A stretch of 64,000 nucleotides of DNA, from the NCBI RefSeq assembly GCF_014642175.1, contig NZ_BMIL01000004.1, positions 124,001 to 188,000 of the forward strand. The letters run 5' to 3'. Each line of letters starts with the position of its first letter. Position 1 is the stretch's first letter. The position numbers and the translations under genes are program-made. The notes under the pieces were generated by a model. It was not told where the DNA came from, did no database searches, and saw only the letters and a list, made by a program, of their open reading frames with translations. This document shows, in pieces, positions 1 through 9,719 of this stretch. This DNA is from Pedobacter quisquiliarum. GTDB lineage: Bacteria > Bacteroidota > Bacteroidia > Sphingobacteriales > Sphingobacteriaceae.

Positions 1-66
1 GTGGAACTGATTAAGAGCTTCGTTACCGTGGGCCCTGCCAAAACCATGACTGCTTTTAATTCCTAG
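1..66 (+). other. possible C-terminal gene fragment at window edge
   Basis: Reading frame 1 on the plus strand is open from the first base and ends in TAG at 64-66, two bases before the stop of the kinase gene on the other strand. If real, it is the last 21 codons of a convergent gene (ending MTAFNS). The opposite strand also offers an ATG at 45-47 with an AGGA about 13 bases upstream, which could start a gene running out of the window and following the minus-strand kinase. I cannot choose between these readings and recognise neither product. Confidence 0.25.
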
Positions 67-67
67 T

Positions 68-1660
68 TCAGGACACCAGGCAAAGATCGCTGATTTTGCT
101 GTGGAGTAATTTTACATCAAAAGGTTTACTTAGAATGTCGTTCGCCCCTGCGTCTAACGCGGTCTGCTTATCCTGTTCCATTACGGCTGCAGAGAAGGTG
201 ATGATGGGCGTCTGTTCTTTTCCGGGCACAATGCCTCCACGGATCAGTTTTATGGCCTCTAGGCCGTTCATAACAGGCATAAAGGTGTCCATCAGGATGA
301 TGTTGTAATCATGCTCTTTCAGGCGTTCGATTGCTTCCTGTCCGTTCTCCACGATGTCTGCCTGTGTGTTCCAGGATTTGAGTATGCGTAAGATCAGGAA
401 CTGGTTGATTGCATTGTCTTCAGCCACAAGGATCTTTATGCCGTCCAGCGACTTCAGTCTGTTATTTGCCGGAACTTCAACCGGCGTGATGTTCACCTGC
501 GGCAGCTCATATCGGTTGCTGAAACTGAAGGTACTGCCTTTCGATTCTTCACTACTAACTTCAAGAACACCGTTCTTTAGTGCTGCAAGCTGTTTTACGA
601 TGGACAAGCCCAGGCCAGTGCCACCAAACTTCAGCGTTGTAGAATCTTCGGCCTGTTCAAATGATTCGAAGATCTTATCTATGTTACTCTTGGCAATGCC
701 GATGCCGGTATCAATCACCAGAAACTTAAGCATGCAGTCTGTTTCGGTACGATCGCGCACTTCAACCTTTAGGGTTACACTGCCTTCGATGGTAAACTTT
801 ATGGCGTTGCTGATCAGGTTGGTGAGGATTTGATTTAAGCGTAAGGAGTCTGCGATTACCGCATCCGGCACGTCCGTTTCGATCTCCAGGATCAGGTCAA
901 TACCTTTTTCCTTGGCTTTAAACTTCATAATGCTCAGCACGTCGTTGCAGATGCTGCGGATTTGGGTTATGCCACGCACAATTTTGAACTTACCGGATTC
1001 AATCTTAGAAAGGTCGAGGATATCGTTGATTACGCCAGACAGGGAATTGGAAGATACCTCAAGCAGATTCACCATTTCCTGTTGTTCTTCGTTCAGGTCG
1101 GTAAGCTGCAGGAGTTTAGTAATGCCGATGATGCTGTTTACGGGGGTCCGTATCTCATGGCTCATCGTAGCAAGAAAGTTCTCTTTACCGCGTTTTGCCT
1201 GCTCCGCAAGTTCTTTAGCTTTGATAAGTTGCTCCTGAAACTCGAGCAGCTCCTGGTTTTTGTTCTTCAGTATGCGCTGCGTTCTGGTGAAGCGGATAAA
1301 AGCGTCTACTTTGGCAGCGGTTACAAAAGGATTGAGGGGTTTGTACAGGTAATCTACAGCACCGGATTGATAACCTTGTAATGCGAATTCTGTATCCGTG
1401 GAAATGGCCGTGACAAAGATCACGAGAATGTCTTTAGTCTTTGGACTGCTTTTCAGGATTTTTACGAGTTCAAAGCCATCCATTTCAGGCATTTGAACAT
1501 CTACAAGGGCTATTGCAATATCATTCTCCCATGCAATACGAAGCGCGTCATTTGGTCGGGTAGTGCTAAGTATATTGATGTCTTCGCGTTGCAAAAGTGC
1601 TTCAAGGGCAATGATATTCTCGGGTCGGTCATCAACAATTAATATGTTAATTTTATCCAT
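68..1660 (-). CDS. hybrid sensor kinase with N- and C-terminal receiver domains
   Basis: Cytoplasmic two-component protein of 530 residues with no membrane segment. An N-terminal receiver (NILIVDD at 4-10, phospho-acceptor D54 in VDVQMP) is followed by a coiled linker, a HisKA domain with H168 in MSHEIRTP, an ATPase domain with GTGLGLSI, and a second receiver (VAEDNAINQ, D458 in ILMDTFMP). This REC-HisKA-HATPase-REC order suits a phosphorelay taking input from a partner protein. I chose the ATG at 1660 because AGTAGGAAC precedes it and the protein then begins directly with the receiver. A longer frame starting at 1717 would overlap cheR and has no site. The gene lies 16 bases after the CheR stop, so the two are probably co-transcribed. 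Confidence 0.9.
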   Translation of the reverse strand: MDKINILIVDDRPENIIALEALLQREDINILSTTRPNDALRIAWENDIAIALVDVQMPEMDGFELVKILKSSPKTKDILVIFVTAISTDTEFALQGYQSGAVDYLYKPLNPFVTAAKVDAFIRFTRTQRILKNKNQELLEFQEQLIKAKELAEQAKRGKENFLATMSHEIRTPVNSIIGITKLLQLTDLNEEQQEMVNLLEVSSNSLSGVINDILDLSKIESGKFKIVRGITQIRSICNDVLSIMKFKAKEKGIDLILEIETDVPDAVIADSLRLNQILTNLISNAIKFTIEGSVTLKVEVRDRTETDCMLKFLVIDTGIGIAKSNIDKIFESFEQAEDSTTLKFGGTGLGLSIVKQLAALKNGVLEVSSEESKGSTFSFSNRYELPQVNITPVEVPANNRLKSLDGIKILVAEDNAINQFLILRILKSWNTQADIVENGQEAIERLKEHDYNIILMDTFMPVMNGLEAIKLIRGGIVPGKEQTPIITFSAAVMEQDKQTALDAGANDILSKPFDVKLLHSKISDLCLVS

Positions 1661-1676
1661 GTTCCTACTTGGTACA

Positions 1677-2492
1677 TTATGTAATTTTCTGATAGATATT
1701 AAGCTTCCTGTCAACAACCTTGAAACGGCCGGTCATGCTACCTTTCAGACTTTCTTTACTTCCTAAGCAAAGAAAGCCAAAATTCGCCAAACTGTCGTAA
1801 AATAACTTGAGGACTTTTTCCTGTAGGTCGGGGTTAAAGTAGATCAGTACGTTCCTGCAGGATATTAAATGAAACTCGTTGAATACCCCATCGGAGACCA
1901 GATTATGGATGGAGAAAAGCGTTCTGTGCTTTAATGCCGGGCATATGACCGCCGTATCCCCGTCTTTTTCATAATAGTTTGCCAAGCATTTGCGGCCACC
2001 AGCAAGGCGATAGTTTTCCTCATAAAGGCTCATCTGCTTCAAGGGATAGCGGCCACTGCGGGCCTGATCAATCACGAGCGCATTAACGTCTGTTCCGTAC
2101 ATGAACGACCTTTGATAGAGTTCTTCCTCTTCAAAAGCGATGGCGAATGAATAGAGTTCTTCGCCCGAGGAGCAGCCTGCGTTCCAGACTTTGACGTGGG
2201 GGTAGGTGCGCAGATAGGGGAAAACGGTGCTGCGCAGTGATTTATAAAAATCAGGATCTCTGAACATCTCGGTGACGTTTACCGTGATTTCCGTCAGGAA
2301 ATATTCGAAGTAGTCCGCATCATTTGTCAGCAGATTTTTCAGGTCAAAGATGCTGAGGTTCTGCAGCTGTGCAATGCGTGCCACGCGTCGCTTCAGCGAT
2401 GCCGGCGAATACTCGCTGAAGTCGAATCCGTGTACATTTTTGATCAGCTGCACCAGCTGATCCATGTCCTCAAAAGATATGTTTACAGGCAT
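1677..2492 (-). CDS. CheR-type protein-glutamate methyltransferase
   Basis: S-adenosylmethionine-dependent methyltransferase of the CheR family, 271 residues. The N-terminal helical part (FDFSEYSPASLKRR, 23-36) resembles the CheR all-alpha domain. The SAM-binding loop GCSSGEELYS lies at 106-115, and the hallmark SCRNVLIYFN at 211-220. CheR enzymes methylate glutamates on chemoreceptors, but no receptor, CheA, CheW or CheB is visible here. In Bacteroidota, CheR homologues often sit beside large hybrid kinases, as here, which suggests a role in modulating sensory proteins rather than swimming; that is inference. It lies 9 bases after the large hybrid kinase and 16 before the next kinase. No clear Shine-Dalgarno site precedes the ATG. 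Confidence 0.88.
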   Translation of the reverse strand: MPVNISFEDMDQLVQLIKNVHGFDFSEYSPASLKRRVARIAQLQNLSIFDLKNLLTNDADYFEYFLTEITVNVTEMFRDPDFYKSLRSTVFPYLRTYPHVKVWNAGCSSGEELYSFAIAFEEEELYQRSFMYGTDVNALVIDQARSGRYPLKQMSLYEENYRLAGGRKCLANYYEKDGDTAVICPALKHRTLFSIHNLVSDGVFNEFHLISCRNVLIYFNPDLQEKVLKLFYDSLANFGFLCLGSKESLKGSMTGRFKVVDRKLNIYQKIT

Positions 2493-2501
2493 ATGGAACG
2501 T

Positions 2502-5500
2502 TTAACTTAACCAAACACGCATGAGGGCCAGGAGTTTGTCGACATCAACAGGTTTGGAGATGTAATCACTCGCACCGGCGTCAATACACTTCTGCCTGTC
2601 GTTTTTCATCGCCTTTGCCGTAAGGGCGATGATTGGTATTTTGCCGTACTGCTCGTCTTTTCGGATGCGTTCTATGGCTTCGTAGCCATCCATTTCGGGC
2701 ATCATAATGTCCATTAAAATCAGATCAATATCTGGCGTAGACGCTAATTTTTCCAGGGCTTCCCGACCATTATTAGCAATGATAATTTCCATGTCGTAGG
2801 CATGGAGCGCTGTTGAAAGCGCAAAGATGTTACGCATATCATCATCCGTAATCAGGATGGTCTTGCCTTTTAGTACCTGCTCCTGATTGGTGGACTTCTG
2901 TTTAGGGAGGGATTCTGTTGTTTCGGGTGCGGATTGTTGACTTTGCAGCTTGTTCATAAAGAGGCTGACCTCATCCATGAGCCGTTCGTTCGATTTATTC
3001 GACTTTAGCACCATGGCATCCGAGTAGTGCATAATTCTGGTCATCATCTGCTGGTCGAGCTCCATTGCCGTGTTGATTACAACAGGAATGTGGGCGAGCT
3101 CTGGCTGACTTTTTATCTTGTCGAGCAGTTCCATACCTGAAATATCCGGCAGGTTCAGATCGAGGATAATGCAGTCGAAGCTGTGCGTAGCCAATAAAGC
3201 CATAGCCTGCTTGCCATCGAAGGCCTGACGCACTTCGATGCCTCTGGAGGTTAGCTGAACTTTAAGGATTTCACTTTGAAGCTCCTGATCTTCCACAATC
3301 AGTACAGATTTGAAGTTACTGAACTGTGCGTGTTCCAGCAGTTCGAATGCCTCGTTAAGCGCTGCGCGCTCCACAGGTTTTTGCAGAAAGCCCACAGCAC
3401 CTTCTTTTTCCGCTCGGCCGGGATTGCTTTCGCCGGAAGACATCATGTGTACCGGAATATTCTGGGTATTTGAATCTGCCTTAAGTGATTTCAAAACTGC
3501 CCATCCATCCATATCCGGCAGGAAGATGTCGAGAATAATTGCGTCTGGCAGGTGTTCCCTGGCAATGCTTAAAGCGGTTGCGCCATCGTGGGCGAGCAGG
3601 GCCTTGAAGCCTTTCTGATTGGCATAATTTTCCAGCAGTTTCGCGAAGATGACATCGTCTTCAACAATCAGCATGGTGTGGACGCTGTTGGATGCAGCCG
3701 CTTCTACTGTTGCTTCGGGTTTTGGCTGCGGAGCTACGGCTGGTGCCGGGGTGAGGGATGCATCAGGCTCCGTTACCGGCAGGTATAGCGTGAACTTGCT
3801 GCCCATACCCACTACACTCGACAGCTGGATTTCACCCCCAAGCAGCGCGGCAAGTTCCTTGCTGATGGACAATCCAAGGCCTGTGCCGCCGTATTTACGG
3901 CTGGTTGAACCATCCGCCTGTTGGAAGGCTTCAAAGATGAGGCGCTGTTTTTCGTCCGGGATGCCAATGCCGCTATCGGAAATGTGGAAAGCGAGGACAT
4001 CCGCTTGCGTGCTTTTCAGGTTCTTGGAATAGAAAGGTTGCGTAGCGGGTACAAGTTCGACCTTCAGTCCGATGGTACCCTGCTCTGGTGTAAATTTGAA
4101 GGCGTTAGAAAGCAGGTTCTTTATGATTTGCTCGACCCTTAAGCTGTCAGAAGTAAAGCTGCCGGGCACCGCAGCAGCAATCTCGGTATGAAACTGTATT
4201 TTCTTGCTGTTGGCAATCTCAGAGAAAAGCAGTTCCATATTCTGGCAAATCTCCGTTGGCCGTACTGGCTCCTGAATAAGTTCCACCTTTCCAGATTCGA
4301 TCTTTGAAAGATCAAGAATGTCGTTAATCAGGTTGAGCAGGTCGGCACCGGCATTATGGATTACGCCAGCATATTTGATCTGATCCTCCGTGAGGTTTGA
4401 AGGCTTGTTCTCTTTCAGAATTCTGGCCAGAATTAGGATGCTGTTTAGCGGGGTACGCAGTTCGTGACTCATATTGGCCAGAAACTCCGACTTATACCTG
4501 CTGGAGGCTTCAAGCTCTTCTGCCTTTATGCTCACTGCTTCCTTAGCCTGATTGATGGCGAGGTTTTTCTCCTCCAGCTGCTGTGCTTTCTCCTCCAGTT
4601 CGGCATTGGTTTGCTGAAGTTCTTCCTGCTGAATTTTCAGTTCTTCTTCAGAGGCCTGCAACTGCTCAGATTTGTACACCAGTTCTTCGTTGGTGGTTAA
4701 CAATTCTTCCTGTTGACTTTCCAGTTCTTCACTTTGTGCCTGCAACTTATCGTACAGCTGGCGAAGCATGACTTTCGCAATACTGCTGTTAAGGCCCACA
4801 GCGATGTTTGCCGCAAGGCTTTCCAGGAATAAGACAGCATCAACGTCCGGTTCATTGATGTAGCCGATTTCAAAGATGGCCATGGTTTCCTGATTGTGTT
4901 GCACCGGGATCAGGTAAAGTGTTGATGGCTTGCGCTCGCCTAAAGCGGAGCTCACTTTGATGTAGTTATCAGGTAAATCCTTGATGATGCTGACCTGCCC
5001 GTCTAAAGCGGCTTGCCCAAGCAGCCCTTCACCCAGCTTAATGGGCGATTTATGCTTGCCGGGCGTGACAGCATACGTCCCCTTGATCAGCAATTCATTC
5101 GCTTCCGTACTAAAGTACATTGCGCCCACACTTGCCTTGGTGTATCGGCAAACTTCACTCAGGATGTTCTTAGCGAGATCTTCGAGCTCCTGATTGCCGA
5201 ACATGAGGTCGTTCACCTTTCTTAAAGCAAGCATTAGCTTGTTCTTCTGGTCATTGTCGTACGACAACTGCGCTAGTCGCTCGTTACGTTCTTTTACCTG
5301 CTCCTCAACACGTTTCTGAAAATCAAATGTCTTTCTGATGAGGGTGAATAAATAAAGCACCAGACCAAAGATGGTTAGGGAGCTGATGATCACAATCGCG
5401 ATGGTTCGCTTAGAATTAAGTTCCGAATCCGCTTTCCGCTGCTTGAGCAATAGGCGTTCTTCAGTCACAAGCGACTCCATGGATTCCAAGATCCGCTCTT

Positions 5501-5951
5501 TATAGACTCTTCCCTTGTCGGCCGTAACCAGCAGTTCGGGCGTAATGACTTTGGTTTTCCTATAGAGATCCAGGTTGCCTTTCATAGCGGCAACTTTCAA
5601 CCGCACAAGAGCAGATAGGGTGTCGAGCGTCTCCAGCTGTTTTTGGTTGTCAGCCACGACAGATCTCAGACTGTTTACAGCAGGAATGATTTTGTCTATA
5701 TTCTGATCATAGGGATCTAAAAACTTCTCTGAACCGGTAAGGATGTAACCCCGCATTGCCGTTTCTGCGGATATGATCATAACGTCAAGTGCCTGTATCT
5801 TATTAATTACATCATAGGTGTGACTTTGCCAGGCATCACTTTTTCTGGTGGAGAGCACACTGATGCAGGATGTGATGGCGGAGATGAGAGCAAAGATCAT
5901 CGTAATGGAGAAGCCCACCAAGACTTGTCTTTTAAACGCGGAATTAAGCAT
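2502..5951 (-). CDS. membrane hybrid histidine kinase: CHASE3-GAF-HisKA-HATPase-three receivers
   Basis: Large inner-membrane sensor kinase of 1149 residues. A first membrane helix (about 8-32) and a second (about 180-205) enclose a periplasmic CHASE3-like domain (AMRGYILTGSEKFLDPY). Then come a GAF domain, a long glutamine/glutamate-rich coiled coil (about 410-485), HisKA with H496 in NMSHELRTP, an ATPase domain (GTGLGLSIS), and three receivers at about 765-880, 890-1010 and 1028-1149, the last with D1081 in LILMDIMMP. I placed the start at the ATG at 5951, which begins just before the first helix. The 23 upstream codons of the open frame lack a membrane or signal character. It heads the minus-strand cluster with cheR and a second hybrid kinase, and so is the likely signal input for that group. 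Confidence 0.88.
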   Translation of the reverse strand: MLNSAFKRQVLVGFSITMIFALISAITSCISVLSTRKSDAWQSHTYDVINKIQALDVMIISAETAMRGYILTGSEKFLDPYDQNIDKIIPAVNSLRSVVADNQKQLETLDTLSALVRLKVAAMKGNLDLYRKTKVITPELLVTADKGRVYKERILESMESLVTEERLLLKQRKADSELNSKRTIAIVIISSLTIFGLVLYLFTLIRKTFDFQKRVEEQVKERNERLAQLSYDNDQKNKLMLALRKVNDLMFGNQELEDLAKNILSEVCRYTKASVGAMYFSTEANELLIKGTYAVTPGKHKSPIKLGEGLLGQAALDGQVSIIKDLPDNYIKVSSALGERKPSTLYLIPVQHNQETMAIFEIGYINEPDVDAVLFLESLAANIAVGLNSSIAKVMLRQLYDKLQAQSEELESQQEELLTTNEELVYKSEQLQASEEELKIQQEELQQTNAELEEKAQQLEEKNLAINQAKEAVSIKAEELEASSRYKSEFLANMSHELRTPLNSILILARILKENKPSNLTEDQIKYAGVIHNAGADLLNLINDILDLSKIESGKVELIQEPVRPTEICQNMELLFSEIANSKKIQFHTEIAAAVPGSFTSDSLRVEQIIKNLLSNAFKFTPEQGTIGLKVELVPATQPFYSKNLKSTQADVLAFHISDSGIGIPDEKQRLIFEAFQQADGSTSRKYGGTGLGLSISKELAALLGGEIQLSSVVGMGSKFTLYLPVTEPDASLTPAPAVAPQPKPEATVEAAASNSVHTMLIVEDDVIFAKLLENYANQKGFKALLAHDGATALSIAREHLPDAIILDIFLPDMDGWAVLKSLKADSNTQNIPVHMMSSGESNPGRAEKEGAVGFLQKPVERAALNEAFELLEHAQFSNFKSVLIVEDQELQSEILKVQLTSRGIEVRQAFDGKQAMALLATHSFDCIILDLNLPDISGMELLDKIKSQPELAHIPVVINTAMELDQQMMTRIMHYSDAMVLKSNKSNERLMDEVSLFMNKLQSQQSAPETTESLPKQKSTNQEQVLKGKTILITDDDMRNIFALSTALHAYDMEIIIANNGREALEKLASTPDIDLILMDIMMPEMDGYEAIERIRKDEQYGKIPIIALTAKAMKNDRQKCIDAGASDYISKPVDVDKLLALMRVWLS

Positions 5952-6108
5952 GTTGTAGGAATGTAATCGCAATTTTACGAAATCGACAAGAATAATAAAA
6001 GAACTACAATCATTTAACAATAATTAACAGTCAGTTGAAAATAAATTTCCTTAGCATTGTAACTAACTACTTAGTTTCATGTCTTACCAACCACTTAACC
6101 TATTTTAA

Positions 6109-8565
6109 ATGAGAGTGCTCTCCATCTTGCTGTTCCTCACATGTGTGTGTTTCTACAGTGTTAAAGCCCAGGTTTCACCAGAAACCGCATCCATCAAAGG
6201 TATTGTTATCGACTCGGCTTCGAATAAGCCCCAGGATTACATCACCGCCGCATTGAAAAAAGACAATGCAACCGTCAAAACTGCTTTGTCTAAGAGCGAC
6301 GGATCTTTTCAGATTGACAAAGTCGCACCCGGCAACTATACCCTGGTGATTGTGGCCATGGGCTTTAGCCCGAAAAACATTCCTGTTAATGTAAAGGAAG
6401 CGAAGTCGTATGACCTCGGAAGAATTAAAGTCGCCGGAACGACCAATAACCTTGCGGAAGTAAGTGTTACGGCGGCAAGACCGATCATCAAACAAGATAT
6501 CGATCGGATTACCTACGATATCCAGGCCGATCCTGAAAGTAAGGTAAACACCGTGTTGGACATGATGCGGAAGATTCCATTACTATCTGTAGATGCTGAA
6601 GATAAAATACAGCTTAAGGGTAGCGGGAGCTACAAGATTCTGATCAACAACAAGCCATCATCTTTGGTGGCCAGGAATCCATCCGATGTATTTAGAAGTA
6701 TGCCTGCAGCGAACATCGAGAAAATTGAAGTGATTACCACGCCACCGGCGAAGTACGACAGCGAAGGTTTAGCGGGTATCATCAACATCATCACCAAGAA
6801 GAATATCGACGCGGGGTATAATGGTAATTTAAACCTTCGCCATTCCTTTCCTGCTGGCGGCCCAGGTGGCTCCGGAAGGATTACCGTGAAACAAGGTAAA
6901 TTTGGACTTTCCGCCTTCGGTATGTATAACGTGTTTGAAAATCCGGGGACAGTATCCCGCAGCGAAAGGACGACCACTGCAAATGCGCTGTTAGGACTTC
7001 CGGGAACTTTCCTGAATCAAATCGGCACCAGCAGTAATGATGGAAATTCTGGCTACATGAGTGCGGAGCTTAGCTACGAAATTGATACCCTGAACTTGCT
7101 TTCAGGAGATCTTTCCTTCAACAGGTATAGTTTTGATAACATGTCGGATTTGACATCATCATTGCTACAAGCCAGTAATCCATACCAATCATACCGTTCT
7201 AACAGTTTCTCTAACAACTTAGGTGATGGTTATGACTTCAGTATCAACTACCAGAGGGGGTTCAAAAATAATAAAAATCAGTTGCTCACCATATCTTATC
7301 GCTCCAGCAACTATGGCGGGGATGCGGAGTCGGCCTACAACATCTTTGATCGGTTCAATTACGATCCACAAGCCTTTCCAAACTATTCCCAATTCAATGA
7401 AGAACAGCAAAAAGAACAAACCATTCAGGCAGATTATGTGCATCCTGTAGGGAAGAAATTGAATATTGAAGGTGGGGTAAAAGCCATTCTGAGAGATAAC
7501 AATAGTGAATTTGAATACCAGGGTCAGAATGCCAACGGTGACTATGTTGTGGACCCAAGCAGAACCAATAATTACAACAACAACCAGAATGTTTATGGTA
7601 TTTACAATACTTATCAGTACAATCTGGCTGACTGGGGTTTTAAAGCCGGCGTGCGGGTAGAGCTGACCACCATAGATGCAGATTTCATTTCACAGTCCTC
7701 CAATCTTAATGAAGAGTTCTTCAATGTGATCCCCTCCGTTTCCGTAAACAGGAAGTTCAAAAACATGAGCAGCTTGAACTTTGGTTATACGCAGCGGATT
7801 GAACGTCCGGGAATCTGGCAATTGAATCCGTTTGTGCAACGCCAGCCGAACTTTGAATCCAGTGGTAATCCTGATCTTGAACCTGTGTTGAACAATAGTT
7901 TTGAGTTAAACTACAGCAAGTTTAAAAAAGGTTCTATCAATATTGGTTTGAATTACTCTTTTGCCAACAATACCATCCAGCAGGTAAGTTCCTATCTCCC
8001 GGAAACAGAGATTACAAGATCGACCTTTGTAAACACCGGTAAAGACCGCAAGCTGGGTACAAACTTTAACGTGAACTATCCAATTCTGCCAACCCTAAAC
8101 TTCTCAGTGGGTGGTAACATGAACTACGTATGGTTGGAAGGTTTCGTAAACGGGCAAACGGTGTCTAACGACGGCTTAACAGGTTATACTTATGGAAACC
8201 TGAACTACAGGCATAAATCCGGATGGCGCCTGGGCAGTAACTTCTCTTATAGCAGTGCATGGATTACCTTGCAGGGAAGCTCCAGATCAAGATTCAGCAG
8301 TGGTTTCTCTCTTGGTAAGGACATCATAAAAGACAAATTAACCTTCTCTGGTAGTATAAGTAATCCATTTACGAAGTTCATGGCTTGGGAAAATACAACG
8401 GAAGGTCCTAACTTTAGCCAACGAAGCTATAGCGAAATGTATTTCAGACGTGTTAACGTAAGTTTAAACTGGAACTTTGGTAAGCTGAAAGAATCTATTA
8501 AAAAGAACAGAAGAGGAATCAGCAACGACGATGTAAAAGCCGGCGGTGGTTCTGGAGCAAATTAA
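6109..8565 (+). CDS. TonB-dependent receptor-like outer membrane beta-barrel protein
   Basis: Outer-membrane protein of 818 residues with signal peptide 1-20 (cleavage after VKA). A carboxypeptidase-regulatory-like beta domain at about 26-110 (SIKGIVIDSASNKPQDY) is followed by a plug-like domain with IEKIEVITTPPAKYDSEGLA and IINIITKKN near 200-230, then a long barrel rich in N, Y, S and alternating aromatic residues. This organisation matches the Bacteroidota family with an OMP_b-brl_3-type barrel, distinct from SusC. The C-terminus extends past the last strand with a basic, glycine-rich tail. The substrate is unknown and there is no SusD partner here. Six bases separate it from the ArsC-like gene, so co-transcription is possible. 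Confidence 0.85.
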   Translation: MRVLSILLFLTCVCFYSVKAQVSPETASIKGIVIDSASNKPQDYITAALKKDNATVKTALSKSDGSFQIDKVAPGNYTLVIVAMGFSPKNIPVNVKEAKSYDLGRIKVAGTTNNLAEVSVTAARPIIKQDIDRITYDIQADPESKVNTVLDMMRKIPLLSVDAEDKIQLKGSGSYKILINNKPSSLVARNPSDVFRSMPAANIEKIEVITTPPAKYDSEGLAGIINIITKKNIDAGYNGNLNLRHSFPAGGPGGSGRITVKQGKFGLSAFGMYNVFENPGTVSRSERTTTANALLGLPGTFLNQIGTSSNDGNSGYMSAELSYEIDTLNLLSGDLSFNRYSFDNMSDLTSSLLQASNPYQSYRSNSFSNNLGDGYDFSINYQRGFKNNKNQLLTISYRSSNYGGDAESAYNIFDRFNYDPQAFPNYSQFNEEQQKEQTIQADYVHPVGKKLNIEGGVKAILRDNNSEFEYQGQNANGDYVVDPSRTNNYNNNQNVYGIYNTYQYNLADWGFKAGVRVELTTIDADFISQSSNLNEEFFNVIPSVSVNRKFKNMSSLNFGYTQRIERPGIWQLNPFVQRQPNFESSGNPDLEPVLNNSFELNYSKFKKGSINIGLNYSFANNTIQQVSSYLPETEITRSTFVNTGKDRKLGTNFNVNYPILPTLNFSVGGNMNYVWLEGFVNGQTVSNDGLTGYTYGNLNYRHKSGWRLGSNFSYSSAWITLQGSSRSRFSSGFSLGKDIIKDKLTFSGSISNPFTKFMAWENTTEGPNFSQRSYSEMYFRRVNVSLNWNFGKLKESIKKNRRGISNDDVKAGGGSGAN

Positions 8566-8571
8566 AAAGCA

Positions 8572-8925
8572 ATGATAAAAGTATACGGTATTCCCAATTG
8601 TAACTCCGTTAAAAAGGCCATTACCTGGCTGAAGGAGCATAACCTGGAATATGAATTTCACGACTTCAAAAAAGAAGGTGTTAACGCAGACCAGCTGAAA
8701 AGCTGGTCTGCTGTGTTTGGTTGGGAGCAGGTGCTGAACAAAAAGGGCACCACCTGGCGTAAGTTAGACCCCGCGCAACAATCGACCGTGCAGGACCAGG
8801 AAAGTGCAGCGGCTGTGATGCTTCAGGCTTCCAGCGCCATCAAGCGGCCGGTAATTGTTCAGGATGAGCAGCCCCTATTGCTTGGCTTCGATGAAGCCGC
8901 ATACGCGCAAAAGCTTAAATCCTAA
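8572..8925 (+). CDS. ArsC/Spx-family thioredoxin-fold protein, YffB-like
   Basis: Small cytoplasmic protein of 117 residues. It starts MIKVYGIPNCNSVKKA, the thioredoxin-fold start with a single cysteine at 10 followed by CNSVKKA rather than CxxC, and later has LNKKGTTWRKL. Both segments are characteristic of the YffB branch of the arsenate reductase/Spx family. Members resemble glutathione- or thiol-dependent reductases but their substrates are mostly undefined; arsenate reduction should not be assumed. The gene follows the outer-membrane barrel gene by 6 bases. Confidence 0.85.
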   Translation: MIKVYGIPNCNSVKKAITWLKEHNLEYEFHDFKKEGVNADQLKSWSAVFGWEQVLNKKGTTWRKLDPAQQSTVQDQESAAAVMLQASSAIKRPVIVQDEQPLLLGFDEAAYAQKLKS

Positions 8926-8988
8926 ACCCTCGCTGTTGTTTGTTGTTATTTTAAAACCGGTGCAGACTAACCTGCATTGGAACACACC

Positions 8989-9714
8989 ATGATGAAGAAG
9001 TTTCTGTTATTATCACTATTGATGCTGCCGCTGATGCTGGCAGCACAAACATCCATAAGCGGCCGTGTTTATGACTTTGAAAATAAGGTGCCGCTGGCGC
9101 AGGTTGAAGTACGCAACCTGAACAATAAGCAGGTTTCTAAAAGTGCTGGTGCAGGACAGTTCTCCATAACCGCGAACCAGGGGGATGTACTGACCTTTAC
9201 GCTGAAAGGCTACCATGTAGATACCTTGTATCTGACCAGCATGCGTCCAATTGCAGTTTACCTGCCCAATTCATCTATTAGTCTGAATGAAGTTAAAATT
9301 CAGAGCGCCAAATTATCGCCTTACCTAGATGTTGAAAACATCAACGCGGGTATCCCTGCGACCAAGCGCATAGAAGGAGATGGCCTCGATGGTAAGCGTA
9401 ATAACGATCGCGCAGGTGGCATTGTCCTCAACTTGGGTTTCGATAAGATGAAAGCGCAGCGCGAGAAAGAACAACGTTTAACTGCCAATGAAGGGGTAGA
9501 GAATGACATCCGCTTGAACTTCAATGAAACGACTGTCGGCAACATCACCAAGCTTAAAGGTGACGACCTGAAAGCTTTCCTTTCCATTTACCAGCCTAGC
9601 GTGGACCGTGTGAAAAGTGATGCGCCATTCAATTACACTTTGTACATTGCACAGGCCTATCAGGCATGGCTCAAGTTGCCACCATCACAAAGAAAAGTAC
9701 CTAAATTCAAATAA
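8989..9714 (+). CDS. exported carboxypeptidase-regulatory-like domain protein
   Basis: Secreted protein of about 241 residues. The signal peptide has a long leucine/methionine core (KFLLLSLLMLPLMLAAQ). A CarboxypepD_reg-like beta-sandwich follows (SISGRVYDFENKVPLAQVEV, about 20-95), but no barrel or catalytic domain. The C-terminal 130 residues are basic and polar and I do not recognise them. ATG at 8989 or 8992 fits the signal peptide; a TTG frame from 8977 only adds charged residues in front of it. The gene ends 5 bases before the M1 peptidase gene and so is likely co-expressed with it. The family often sits at the cell surface, but the role here is unknown. Confidence 0.75.
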   Translation: MMKKFLLLSLLMLPLMLAAQTSISGRVYDFENKVPLAQVEVRNLNNKQVSKSAGAGQFSITANQGDVLTFTLKGYHVDTLYLTSMRPIAVYLPNSSISLNEVKIQSAKLSPYLDVENINAGIPATKRIEGDGLDGKRNNDRAGGIVLNLGFDKMKAQREKEQRLTANEGVENDIRLNFNETTVGNITKLKGDDLKAFLSIYQPSVDRVKSDAPFNYTLYIAQAYQAWLKLPPSQRKVPKFK

Positions 9715-9719
9715 AGATT

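Noticed and set aside
962..1381. 139-codon plus-strand frame inside the first hybrid kinase
   Set aside because: It is opposite the HisKA and receiver coding sequence, with no start site or signal.
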